The position numbers were made by a program, and so were the translations under genes. Of a DNA stretch of 64,000 nucleotides, positions 7,588 through 14,888 are shown in pieces (within the stretch, counting starts at the first letter, position 1; every line of letters starts with the position of its first letter). The notes under the pieces were generated by a model that was given only the letters and a program-made list of their open reading frames with translations, was not told the origin of the DNA and did not search any database. This DNA comes from an uncultured Bacteroidota bacterium (lineage in GTDB: Bacteria > Bacteroidota > Bacteroidia > Bacteroidales > P3), in the NCBI GenBank assembly GCA_902774395.1, contig CACYIK010000005.1, positions 124,001-188,000 of the forward strand, in the 5' to 3' direction.

Positions 7588-9792
7588 ATGAAGGATTTGC
7601 ATAGATATTTGAAGGAAATCTTTGGCTTTGACCAGTTCAAAGGCGACCAGGAGGCTATTATACAGAGTCTTCTCGATGGCAACGACACCTTTGTCATCAT
7701 GCCTACCGGCGGCGGTAAGAGTCTCTGCTACCAGCTGCCGGCCATGATAAGCGATGGCATCGCCATCGTGGTGTCGCCGCTCATCGCCCTCATGAAGAAC
7801 CAGGTCGACGCCGTCCGCTATACTTCTGGCAGCCAGTGTGTGGCACATTTCCTCAACTCGTCGCTGAACCGTGCGCAGGTCACCGAGGTCAAAGAAGACC
7901 TGCTGAAGGGCGACACCAAGCTTCTCTATGTGGCTCCCGAGACCTTGTCGAAAGAGGAGACCGTGGAGTTCCTCCGCCAAATCAAGATATCGTTCTTTGC
8001 CATCGACGAGGCACACTGTATCTCGGAGTGGGGCCATGACTTCCGCCCTGAATACCGCCGCCTGCGCGACGCCATCAAGGCCATCAACCCCGGCGTGCCC
8101 ATCCTCACCCTCACCGCCTCGGCTACGCCCAAGGTGCAGCAGGACATCATCAAGAACCTGGGCATGGAGAATGCCAAGACCTTCATCTCGAGCTTCAACC
8201 GCCCCAACCTCTACTACGAGGTGCGCCCCAAACCGTCCGACCCCATGCTGCTGCACAAGGAGATTATCCGCTTCATCAAGGAAAATCCCGGCAAGAGCGG
8301 CATCATCTACTGTCTCACGCGCAAGCGTGTCGAGGAACTGGCCGAGTTGCTGGTCATCAACGGCATCAAGGCACTGCCCTATCATGCGGGCCTCGACAAC
8401 AAGGTGCGTGCCGAGAACCAGGACAAGTTCCTGATGGAGGATGTCGACGTCATCGTGGCCACCATCGCCTTCGGCATGGGTATCGACAAGCCCGATGTGC
8501 GTTTCGTCATCCACTACGACATCCCCAAGAGCATCGAGGGCTATTATCAGGAGACGGGACGTGCCGGCCGCGACGGCGGCGAGGGACGCTGCATAGCTTT
8601 CTATAGCGAGCAGGACGTGGAGAAACTCTACAAGTTCTTCACCGACAAGAACGTCACTGAGCAGGAGATGGCCAAGCAGCTGGTGCAGGAGATGGTCTCC
8701 TATGCCGAGAGCTCGGCCTGCCGCCGACTGAATATCCTCAAGTATTTCGGCGAGGACTACAACGAGCCCTACTGTGGCAACTGCGACAACTGCACGCATC
8801 CCAAGCCCCAGGTCGAGGCCAAGGAGGAGATGCAGTACGCCCTCGAGACCATCATGGCCATGAAGCAGGCCTTCAAGCCCAAGGATATCGTCGACGTGAT
8901 GATGGGCCGCAAGAACAGCAATATCAAGACCTACCACCTCGACAAGATAGAGCATTTCGGCGGTGGCTCCGACCACGACGACCTCTTCTGGAAGGCCGTC
9001 CTGCGGCAGGCCCAGTTCGAAGGACTCCTCCAGAAGGAGATTGAACAATACGGTGTGCTCAAGCTCACCCCCGCGGGCCACAAGTTCATCAAGCAGCCCT
9101 ACAGCCTCTATGTCACCACCGACCACGACTACTCCGCCGCCGCCAGCGAGGACGACGAGGAGCTCATGGCCGCCTCGGGTGGCGCCTCGGCAGCGGGCGA
9201 CGAGGCCCTCTACGTGCAGCTCAAGAGCCTGCGCAAGAGCATCGCCTCGCGCGAGAAACTCCCTGCCTACGTCATCTTCGAGGAGTCGTCGCTCAAGGAC
9301 ATGACCCTGCAGTACCCCTGCAATGTCGAGGAGCTGAGCCACTGCGCCGGCGTCGGTATTGCCAAAGCCCAGAAATACGGACAGCCCTTCATAGACCTCA
9401 TCAAGCAGTATGTCGAGGACAACGACATCGAGCGTCCGCAGGACATCGTCGTGCGCTCCGCCGTCAACAAGTCGGGTCTTAAGGTCTACATCATCCGCGC
9501 CATCGACGGCCGCAAGAGCCTCGAAGACATCGCCGCCGGCAAGGGCATCTCGATGGACGAGCTGCTCACCGAGATGGAACACATCATCTCCAGTGGTGCC
9601 AAACTAAATATTGATTACTATATTAATGATGTCATCGAGGCCGACCACCAGGAGGAACTGCTCGACTACTGGCGCAATTCCGAGAGCGCGTCGCTCGAGG
9701 AAGCCTACGAAGAGTATCAGGACGACCCCGACTACACGGAGGAGGAAATCCGCCTGATGCGCATCAAGTTCATGGCCGACTACGGACACTAG
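7588..9792 (+). CDS. recQ: ATP-dependent DNA helicase RecQ
   Basis: A 734-residue superfamily 2 helicase. Motif I is MPTGGGKSLCYQL (38-50) and motif II IDEAHCISEWGHDFRPEY (near 138-155). Motif VI, QETGRAGRDGG, is near 325-335. The RecQ zinc site follows with Cys at about 378, 394, 397 and 400 (ACRRLNILKYF...YCGNCDNC), then the winged-helix region and an HRDC domain (about 540-615). The C-terminal 100 residues are acidic and longer than in E. coli RecQ. It unwinds DNA 3' to 5' in recombination and fork repair. Monocistronic by context, with its own promoter and a hairpin terminator. Confidence 0.97.
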   Translation: MKDLHRYLKEIFGFDQFKGDQEAIIQSLLDGNDTFVIMPTGGGKSLCYQLPAMISDGIAIVVSPLIALMKNQVDAVRYTSGSQCVAHFLNSSLNRAQVTEVKEDLLKGDTKLLYVAPETLSKEETVEFLRQIKISFFAIDEAHCISEWGHDFRPEYRRLRDAIKAINPGVPILTLTASATPKVQQDIIKNLGMENAKTFISSFNRPNLYYEVRPKPSDPMLLHKEIIRFIKENPGKSGIIYCLTRKRVEELAELLVINGIKALPYHAGLDNKVRAENQDKFLMEDVDVIVATIAFGMGIDKPDVRFVIHYDIPKSIEGYYQETGRAGRDGGEGRCIAFYSEQDVEKLYKFFTDKNVTEQEMAKQLVQEMVSYAESSACRRLNILKYFGEDYNEPYCGNCDNCTHPKPQVEAKEEMQYALETIMAMKQAFKPKDIVDVMMGRKNSNIKTYHLDKIEHFGGGSDHDDLFWKAVLRQAQFEGLLQKEIEQYGVLKLTPAGHKFIKQPYSLYVTTDHDYSAAASEDDEELMAASGGASAAGDEALYVQLKSLRKSIASREKLPAYVIFEESSLKDMTLQYPCNVEELSHCAGVGIAKAQKYGQPFIDLIKQYVEDNDIERPQDIVVRSAVNKSGLKVYIIRAIDGRKSLEDIAAGKGISMDELLTEMEHIISSGAKLNIDYYINDVIEADHQEELLDYWRNSESASLEEAYEEYQDDPDYTEEEIRLMRIKFMADYGH

Positions 9793-9829
9793 TAATGGTT
9801 AATGGTTAACGATTAACGGTTAACGGTGA
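9793..9829 (+). repeat. TTAATGG/TTAACGG simple repeat after recQ
   Basis: Imperfect TAATGGT and TAACGGT words immediately follow the recQ stop. A shorter relative (ATTAACGGTTAAGG) precedes rbfA at about 2646. Confidence 0.6.
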
Positions 9830-9834
9830 AATAG

Positions 9835-9870
9835 GAAAAGTGAAAATATTTTTTCACTTTTCTTTTTTTT
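9835..9870 (+). terminator. recQ terminator
   Basis: A 12-bp stem (9835-9846 with 9851-9862, GAAAAGTGAAAA pairing with its complement) has a TATT loop and a run of eight T residues after it. Confidence 0.8.
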
Positions 9871-9872
9871 TG

Positions 9873-9880
9873 TATCTTTG
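9873..9880 (+). promoter_or_regulatory. Promoter -7 box of the thiamine operon
   Basis: TATCTTTG matches TAnnTTTG just after the recQ terminator and just before the TPP riboswitch, so transcription would begin near 9887 and include the whole aptamer. Confidence 0.7.
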
Positions 9881-9896
9881 CCCCGTCAACGAGAGC

Positions 9897-10001
9897 ATAG
9901 GGGTGCACATAAGTGACTGAGTGACTGTGTTGTTAAGAGACTAAGTGTGCTGAGAAAATACCCTTCAAACTTGATCCGGATAATGCCGGCGTAAGGAATT
10001 G
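9897..10001 (+). promoter_or_regulatory. TPP riboswitch (THI element)
   Basis: The conserved parts are in order: AGGGGTGC (9899-9906), GCTGAGAAAATACCC (about 9949-9963) with the CTGAGA pyrimidine-sensing bulge, and CTTGATCCGGATAATGCCGG (about 9970-9989) followed by GTAAGGAA. The variable P3 arm is the GTGACTGAGTGACTG stretch. The ATG of the TonB receptor is only a few bases after the aptamer, so control is more likely on translation initiation than by a separate terminator. High TPP should switch off the operon below. Confidence 0.95.
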
Positions 10002-10005
10002 AATT

Positions 10006-12273
10006 ATGAAACACAACTTTTATAGCTGTGGTCGCTATCTGATTTATCAGGCCACCAGGATTAGTCGCAAGCAGATGATAGCCTGCTGTGCGTTAGTTTT
10101 CACCTTTCACTTTTCTCCTTTCACCTCGAACGCGCAAGATACTGTGCGCCGTTTGGACGAGGTGATTATCCAGGACGTCCGTGTCAGTAACAAGACCCCG
10201 CTGACTACCAGCACACTTGACAGGAAGACGCTTGAGGAAAACAAAATTGCTGTCTCGGTACCATACATGCTTGAACTTGAGCCTTCCGTGGTAACCTCGG
10301 CAGAGAACGGCGCCGTTGGTGTCACCAGCATGCGCATCCGTGGCGTTGACGCTACGCGTATTAACGTTAACATCAATGGCATCCCTCTTAATGACGCAGA
10401 GAGCCAGCAGGTTTATTGGTACAACATCCCAAACCTCGGCGGTATGGCACAGAGTGTGCAGCTGCAGCGCGGTGTGGGTGCCAGCAACGGCGGCTCAGCA
10501 GCACTGGGAGGAGCATTGAACATGCAAACCCTCAACACTACCAACAATCCTTATGCCACCGCCGACCTCTCGTGGGGCTCGTGGAACACTCGTCAGTACG
10601 GATTCATTGCCGGTAGCGGATTGACTAAACACGGCTTCTCGTTCGACGCTGCATACAATGGACTCTCCTCCGACGGCTTCTTGCGTGGCGGCCAAACCGA
10701 CCAACAGAGCCTTTTCCTCAATGCCGGCTGGTATGGCAAACGTTCCATGTTGAAAGCCATCGCCATCATCGGCAAACAGAAGAGTGGTATCACCTACGAT
10801 GGCGCCACGCTGGAAGAGATAGAAAAATATGGCCCCACCTATCACGCTCGCGGAGAATACTATGACCAATACGGCAACCGCTTCTACTACCCCAACGAGA
10901 CCGACAACTATGACCAGCAGCACTACCAACTTTACTACTCCTACCTTCTCAACGACTATTGGAGCCTCAGCAGTGCCCTTGACTACACCTATGGTTTCGG
11001 CTACACCGAGAGCTACAAGGATGATAAAAAAGTATCCAACTATGGTAGCCTCAACACTCTCCTCACTGATCCCACCCGCACGGACCTCATTACCCGCAAA
11101 AACATGCGCAACGACGCCTATACCGCCAACATCGCCCTCCACTACGACCGTGATGCACTCTCCCTCTCCTTCGGCGGCAGTTACCAACTCTACGACGGCG
11201 ACCACTATGGCGAAATCCTTTGGGCCGATCGTGACACCGCCAACGGACAGCACCACTTCGACCGCGACCACCCCTTCGACGATTGGTACACCAACTCTGG
11301 CCGCAAGCATGATGCCACTGCCTTCGCCAAATTCAACTATGAGTTTTCGCCCCGCTTCAACCTCTATGCCGACCTTCAGGTGCGCTACATCAGCTACGGC
11401 CTCCATGGCATAGACGATGACTATGGTCAACTCGATTATGATACCACTCACCTTTTCTTTAACCCCAAGGTGGGTGTCAACTACCGCATCGATGATCAAC
11501 AGCGTGCCTACTTCGTGGCTGGCATCAGCAACCGCGAGGCTGCACGCGCCGACATCAAGGAAGCGCTGGCAGACGGCTCGCATATGAACCATGAGACCAT
11601 GCTCGATCTTGAACTGGGCTACCAACTCCAGAAACAGGACTTCCACTTCGAGGGCAACCTCTATGCCATGCTCTATAAAGACCAGCTGGTCGCCAACGGC
11701 AAAGCCACCGAGAGCGGCTACTCGCTGATGGATAACGTTGACAAAAGCTATCGCCTCGGCGTCGAACTCGTCGGTGGCTATCGCTTCTGCAAACAGTTCT
11801 CCCTTGACGGCAACCTCACCCTGAGCCTCAACAAAATCATCGACTATCAATACGAGGCAACACTCAATGACTGGTACACTAAGACCATCCTCGACCTTGG
11901 TACCACCGACCTCGCACTCTCGCCCTCTGTCGTTGGCACCCTCGTGGCAACTTACCGTCCCGTCGACAACGCCAAGCTGCAACTCATCGGCAAATATGTC
12001 GGCGAACAATATGCCGACAATACTAGTCGCGACGAGGTGAAAGTCCCCGCCTACTTCCTCCTCAATGCCCGCGCCTCCTACACCTTCCGCCTGCGCAACA
12101 ACAATGAAATCGAGTGCCAGCTGGCCGTCAACAACATCCTCGATCATGACTACCGTCTCAGCGCCTACATCTATGGCACCTACGATCCCTCTACTCAGAC
12201 CTACGACAACTATCACTACTGGTTCCAGCAGCCTGGCATCAACTTCATGGGCCGCGTGATTTACCGTTTCTAA
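10006..12273 (+). CDS. TonB-dependent outer-membrane receptor, probably for thiamine
   Basis: A 755-residue receptor: N-terminal export signal, plug domain (about 45-165, with SMRIRGVDATRINVNINGIPLNDAESQQVYW), then a long beta barrel ending in RVIYRF with a terminal Phe. No carboxypeptidase-like leader domain precedes the plug. The TPP riboswitch directly upstream and the PnuC-type permease and thiN downstream match the OMR1-PnuT-TNR3 arrangement predicted for Bacteroidetes thiamine uptake, which is the basis for the substrate. The signal peptide is odd: residues near VFTFHFSPFTSNAQ come from a TTTCACC-type repeat tract (10094-10130). Confidence 0.92.
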   Translation: MKHNFYSCGRYLIYQATRISRKQMIACCALVFTFHFSPFTSNAQDTVRRLDEVIIQDVRVSNKTPLTTSTLDRKTLEENKIAVSVPYMLELEPSVVTSAENGAVGVTSMRIRGVDATRINVNINGIPLNDAESQQVYWYNIPNLGGMAQSVQLQRGVGASNGGSAALGGALNMQTLNTTNNPYATADLSWGSWNTRQYGFIAGSGLTKHGFSFDAAYNGLSSDGFLRGGQTDQQSLFLNAGWYGKRSMLKAIAIIGKQKSGITYDGATLEEIEKYGPTYHARGEYYDQYGNRFYYPNETDNYDQQHYQLYYSYLLNDYWSLSSALDYTYGFGYTESYKDDKKVSNYGSLNTLLTDPTRTDLITRKNMRNDAYTANIALHYDRDALSLSFGGSYQLYDGDHYGEILWADRDTANGQHHFDRDHPFDDWYTNSGRKHDATAFAKFNYEFSPRFNLYADLQVRYISYGLHGIDDDYGQLDYDTTHLFFNPKVGVNYRIDDQQRAYFVAGISNREAARADIKEALADGSHMNHETMLDLELGYQLQKQDFHFEGNLYAMLYKDQLVANGKATESGYSLMDNVDKSYRLGVELVGGYRFCKQFSLDGNLTLSLNKIIDYQYEATLNDWYTKTILDLGTTDLALSPSVVGTLVATYRPVDNAKLQLIGKYVGEQYADNTSRDEVKVPAYFLLNARASYTFRLRNNNEIECQLAVNNILDHDYRLSAYIYGTYDPSTQTYDNYHYWFQQPGINFMGRVIYRF

Positions 12274-12275
12274 AA

Positions 12276-12439
12276 ATTAAAAGAAAACCCCTACGGGGTA
12301 TAATGAAAATGGATTAATCGCGTTATGCTATTAAAAGGAAACGCCTACGGCGTAGTAACATTACCCCGTAGGGGTTTCCTCTTAATAGAAACACACCCCC
12401 CAACAAAACAATAATACCCCGTAGGGGTTTTCTCTTAAT
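12276..12439. repeat. Four copies of a palindrome-cored element between the receptor gene and pnuT
   Basis: Copies at 12276-12301 and 12330-12355 run one way; copies at about 12361-12386 and 12414-12439 run the other way. Each has a core such as CCCCTACGGGG or CGCCTACGGCG plus an AT-rich arm (ATTAAAAG). The outer pair is complementary at 25 of 26 positions. The array fills the whole 171-base spacer and could fold into nested stem-loops in the mRNA. Confidence 0.9.
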
Positions 12440-12444
12440 AGATT

Positions 12445-13056
12445 ATGAACGTTTTCGAAATTATCGGTGCCACCATCGGCCTGTTCTATATCGTCAGCGA
12501 ATATAGGGCGGACCGGTGGTTCTGGCCCCTCTCGCTCCTGATGTCGGCCTTCTACGCCGTCATCGACTTCACCAGCGGCATCTACGCCAACGGCGCCATC
12601 TGCGTCTACAACTTCCTGATGTCCATCTACGGCATCATGGTGTGGCGCGGCATCATCCAGAAGCGCAAAGAAGACCAGGGCGGCGAGCGTCATATCTCCT
12701 CCTGCCCCAAAGCCTACTGGTGGCAGATCATCATCGTCATCGTGGCGCTCAGCGCGCTGCTCACCTGGCTGCTGGGATTCCTCAACCAGAGCACCTACAC
12801 GCTGCCCAGCGGCCGCACCATCAACCTCGCCGTCCTCGACGGCATCTCGTCGGCACTCACCATCGTCGGCATGCTCATGCTGGCGCACAAATGGTGGCAG
12901 CAGTGGCTCTGCTGGATGCTCGTCGAACCCCTGATGATAGCCATCTTCTGGCTCACCGGCAACTACGCCTCGGCGGTCCTCTACGCCGTCTTCGAAGTCT
13001 TCTGCGTCCTCGGAGTCCTCCGCTGGCGAAAAGAAAGTAGAAAAACGGCGAATTAA
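12445..13056 (+). CDS. pnuT: PnuC-family transporter, probable thiamine transporter PnuT
   Basis: A 203-residue inner-membrane protein with seven or so hydrophobic segments and the PnuC-family pattern: an early WxLSLLxxxFY region, YNFLMSIYGIMVW and WW...W(x)EP motifs. PnuC proteins move nicotinamide riboside; members in TPP-controlled Bacteroidetes operons are assigned to thiamine. Position between the receptor and thiN supports that reading; sequence alone cannot separate the substrates. The last codons (KTAN-stop) lie in an ACGGCGAATTAA repeat element. Confidence 0.88.
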   Translation: MNVFEIIGATIGLFYIVSEYRADRWFWPLSLLMSAFYAVIDFTSGIYANGAICVYNFLMSIYGIMVWRGIIQKRKEDQGGERHISSCPKAYWWQIIIVIVALSALLTWLLGFLNQSTYTLPSGRTINLAVLDGISSALTIVGMLMLAHKWWQQWLCWMLVEPLMIAIFWLTGNYASAVLYAVFEVFCVLGVLRWRKESRKTAN

Positions 13057-13110
13057 TCTAATTTAAGACCAGCGCAGGCAATTAGCATAATTCGTAAAAT
13101 TAGCCGTTAA
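13046..13110 (+). repeat. Dispersed CCGTT-ended element between pnuT and thiN
   Basis: An AT-rich element begins ACGGCGAATTAA (carrying the pnuT stop), includes GACCAGCG near 13067-13074 and ends in AGCCGTT. A clearly related sequence with the same GACCAGCG and CCGTT landmarks lies in frame inside tatD (23855-23924), and a looser relative lies at 19863-19940. Confidence 0.75.
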
Positions 13111-13117
13111 AAAAGAA

Positions 13118-13768
13118 ATGCAGATGAAAGTAGTAATCCTGGCGGCGGGTGACTTCCCCACACATCCCATCCCCCTCAAAGCCCTGCAGGAGGCCGACTT
13201 CGTCGTCTGCTGCGACAGCGCCTATGAGGCAATTAGGAATGAGGAATTAGGAATGAGGAATTTCGTTGTAATAGGCGATGGCGACTCGCTCTCCGAGCAA
13301 GACAGAACCGCCCTCGGCGACCGCTGGATACACGTCCCTGAGCAGGACTACAACGACCTCCACAAAGCCCTAGCCTGGGCCACCCAAAAATTTTCAATTT
13401 TCAATTCTCATTTTTCAATTTTAGGTGCCACCGGCAAGCGCGAGGACCACACCCTCGGCAATATCTCCTACCTGGTGACTTTCGCCGAGGAGTACCCCGG
13501 CATCAACCTCGAGATGCTCACCGACCACGGCCGCTTCTGCGCGGTGCGTGGCACGCATACCTTCGACAGCTTCCCGCGTCAGCAGGTCTCGCTCTTCGCC
13601 ATGAATCCCGATGTCCCCATCAGTGGCGACGGGCTGCAGTACCCCCTGAACAACCTCCGTGTGATCCGCTGGTGGCAGGCTACGCTCAACGCCGCCCTGG
13701 CCGACCGTTTCACCGTCTGCTGCGACGACTGGCTCGTCGTCTTCCAGACCTACGACCCCAAGGTCTGA
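13118..13768 (+). CDS. thiN: Thiamine pyrophosphokinase
   Basis: A 216-residue enzyme that transfers pyrophosphate from ATP to thiamine. Family motifs seen are VVCCDSAYEAIR, VIGDGDSLS (acidic Mg-binding site), EQDYNDLHKAL and GATGKREDHTLGNI, followed by a beta-rich C-terminal half. It completes the receptor-PnuT-kinase thiamine pathway. Two in-frame repeat tracts are visible: RNEELGMRN (13229-13261, TTAGGAATGAGGAA words) before the acidic motif and FSIFNSHFSIL (13388-13424, TTTTCAATT words) before the GATGK motif. The 3' end is overlapped by the reverse-strand DUF6266 frame. Confidence 0.94.
   Translation: MQMKVVILAAGDFPTHPIPLKALQEADFVVCCDSAYEAIRNEELGMRNFVVIGDGDSLSEQDRTALGDRWIHVPEQDYNDLHKALAWATQKFSIFNSHFSILGATGKREDHTLGNISYLVTFAEEYPGINLEMLTDHGRFCAVRGTHTFDSFPRQQVSLFAMNPDVPISGDGLQYPLNNLRVIRWWQATLNAALADRFTVCCDDWLVVFQTYDPKV
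13229..13261 (+). repeat. In-frame AATTAGGAATGAGG repeat in thiN
   Basis: Two tandem copies of a 15-base word encode IRNEELGMRNF in a surface-loop position just before the conserved VIGDGDS strand. Confidence 0.75.
13388..13424 (+). repeat. In-frame TTTTCAATTTTCAATT repeat in thiN
   Basis: The tract encodes FSIFNSHFSIL directly before GATGKRED. The same words lie before nifU (21081-21120) and at the tatD start (23560-23593), always with the same orientation relative to the gene. Confidence 0.8.
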
Positions 13769-14503
13769 CCGTCCGATATAGACGCTTTCGCTGGCCGTGC
13801 CTTCATAATCCGCGGCGAAGCCGTAGAACACCGCCTCCTTGCCCTGCCACCGTTCGGGCAGTGTCAGCGTCACGACGCCCGTCCGCCGATACGCCGGTGC
13901 CGATAACACCCCCTCTCCCATCTCCGGACAATAAGCATAGACATACACTTCATCTCCGCCGCAGGCCCGCACGCCCTCGGCGTGGGGGAGGAAAGAGAAC
14001 GTCGCCCCCACCCCGGCGCTTTGCGCCACCCCTCCCTGCAGGGAGGGGACGGGCTGCCGCATCACGTTGTCATTCTGCAAGGTCATCCCTTTGGCCTGCG
14101 TAGCCATCCCCTCCCTGCAGGGAGGGGTAGGGGTGGGGGTTACAAAGAGAGGAGCCGGAAGCGTTCCTTCGCTGACAATCAGCTGTTCCCAGTCCACCGA
14201 CAGTTTCCCGTCGGCGTCCAGCGAGAAACACCCTTTGTTCCTCTTCAGGAACAGGTTGCACTCCGTGACATGCATGCCCAGCGACACGTGGCGCAGACCC
14301 TTCCGCAGCGCCGTCTTCATGCTCCCCGCCAGGTCCACCATCTGTCGGAACAGCGAGCGGTTGGCCTGCTGCTTCTCCGTCCGCGGATTGTGCACATGCG
14401 AAGGCCTCGAGCGCAGGCACCACTTGCCGCGCCACTCATACCCGATGACCGTCCCCACCGTCCCACGGTAGGCGTCGTTGATTCCATATCGTTGCTTTGC
14501 CAT
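13421..14503 (-). CDS. DUF6266 family protein with internal insertion and antisense tail
   Basis: The ATG at 14503 begins GINDAYRGTVGTVIGYEWRGKW, and the NPRTEKQQ, TECNLFLKRNK and DEVYVYAYCPEMGEGVLSAPAYRRT segments are typical of this Bacteroidetes family of unknown function, usually about 200 residues. Here the frame is 360 residues. Around residues 119-170 an insertion rich in Pro/Gln holds two 20-bp palindromes. After the usual family end (VYIG, about 13772-13783) no stop occurs, and the frame runs 118 codons antisense through thiN to a TAA supplied by a repeat at 13421-13423. The conserved core is credible; whether the tail is made is unknown. Confidence 0.7.
   Translation of the reverse strand: MAKQRYGINDAYRGTVGTVIGYEWRGKWCLRSRPSHVHNPRTEKQQANRSLFRQMVDLAGSMKTALRKGLRHVSLGMHVTECNLFLKRNKGCFSLDADGKLSVDWEQLIVSEGTLPAPLFVTPTPTPPCREGMATQAKGMTLQNDNVMRQPVPSLQGGVAQSAGVGATFSFLPHAEGVRACGGDEVYVYAYCPEMGEGVLSAPAYRRTGVVTLTLPERWQGKEAVFYGFAADYEGTASESVYIGRSDLGVVGLEDDEPVVAADGETVGQGGVERSLPPADHTEVVQGVLQPVATDGDIGIHGEERDLLTREAVEGMRATHRAEAAVVGEHLEVDAGVLLGESHQVGDIAEGVVLALAGGT
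14029..14127. repeat. Two identical 20-bp palindromes inside the DUF6266 gene
   Basis: CCCCTCCCTGCAGGGAGGGG occurs perfectly at 14029-14048 and again at 14108-14127, flanked by C-rich CCCCACCCC-like sequence. Both lie in the stretch that interrupts the DUF6266 consensus. Confidence 0.95.
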
Positions 14504-14510
14504 AACTTTT

Positions 14511-14613
14511 GAATTAAGAATTAAGAATTAAAAATTAAGAATTTTGGGACTTGAAGGTCCTTAAGGTCTTTAAGGTCCCTAAGGTCTTTAAGGTCTTTAA
14601 GGTCCCTAAGGTC
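14511..14613. repeat. GAATTAA and AAGGTCTTTA tandem repeats before DUF6266/purD
   Basis: Bases 14511-14545 are GAATTAA-type units; a similar tract lies at 26317-26355. Bases 14554-14613 are six or so 10-11-bp AAGGTCTTTA or AAGGTCCCTA units. They occupy the first part of the divergent spacer between DUF6266 and purD (14504-14888), which holds no gene. Confidence 0.85.
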
Positions 14614-14668
14614 ACTATATAATATAAGCCCAAAGCGTGTTACCGTCAAGTGGAAAATTGTTAAAAAT

Positions 14669-14750
14669 GCCTATCCGCATCCTATCCCCGACCTATCATC
14701 TCCTACCGTGGTAGGAGTTGGTAGGGAGATGGTAGGTCGTTGATAGGTGG
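14669..14750. repeat. CTCCTACC/GGTAGGAG hairpin region
   Basis: CTCCTACC (14700-14707) pairs with GGTAGGAG (14710-14717), and outer arms GACCTATCATCTC and GAGATGGTAGGTC nearly pair as well. The same core forms the 48-bp palindrome at 52646-52693. Confidence 0.8.
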
Positions 14751-14821
14751 TTTACAGCTGGTTGGCGTTGTGCTGCCCGTCCGGTGGGGTGGGCGGGAAA
14801 ATGGTTGCGGTGGAAAATAAA

Positions 14822-14853
14822 TTTGGCCACATCGAAAAAAGAATGTATCTTTG
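14822..14853 (+). promoter_or_regulatory. purD promoter
   Basis: TTTG at 14822-14825 and TATCTTTG at 14846-14853 are 20 bases apart, an excellent fit to the Bacteroidetes TTTG-N19-21-TAnnTTTG promoter, 35 bases before the purD ATG. Confidence 0.8.
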
Positions 14854-14888
14854 CATTTTATTATTGTGTATATAAATAGACGTAAGAT

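Noticed and set aside
7528-9582. 684-residue frame antisense to recQ
   Set aside because: RecQ motifs are complete on the plus strand; the antisense product is Leu/Val/Gly-rich with no recognisable domain.
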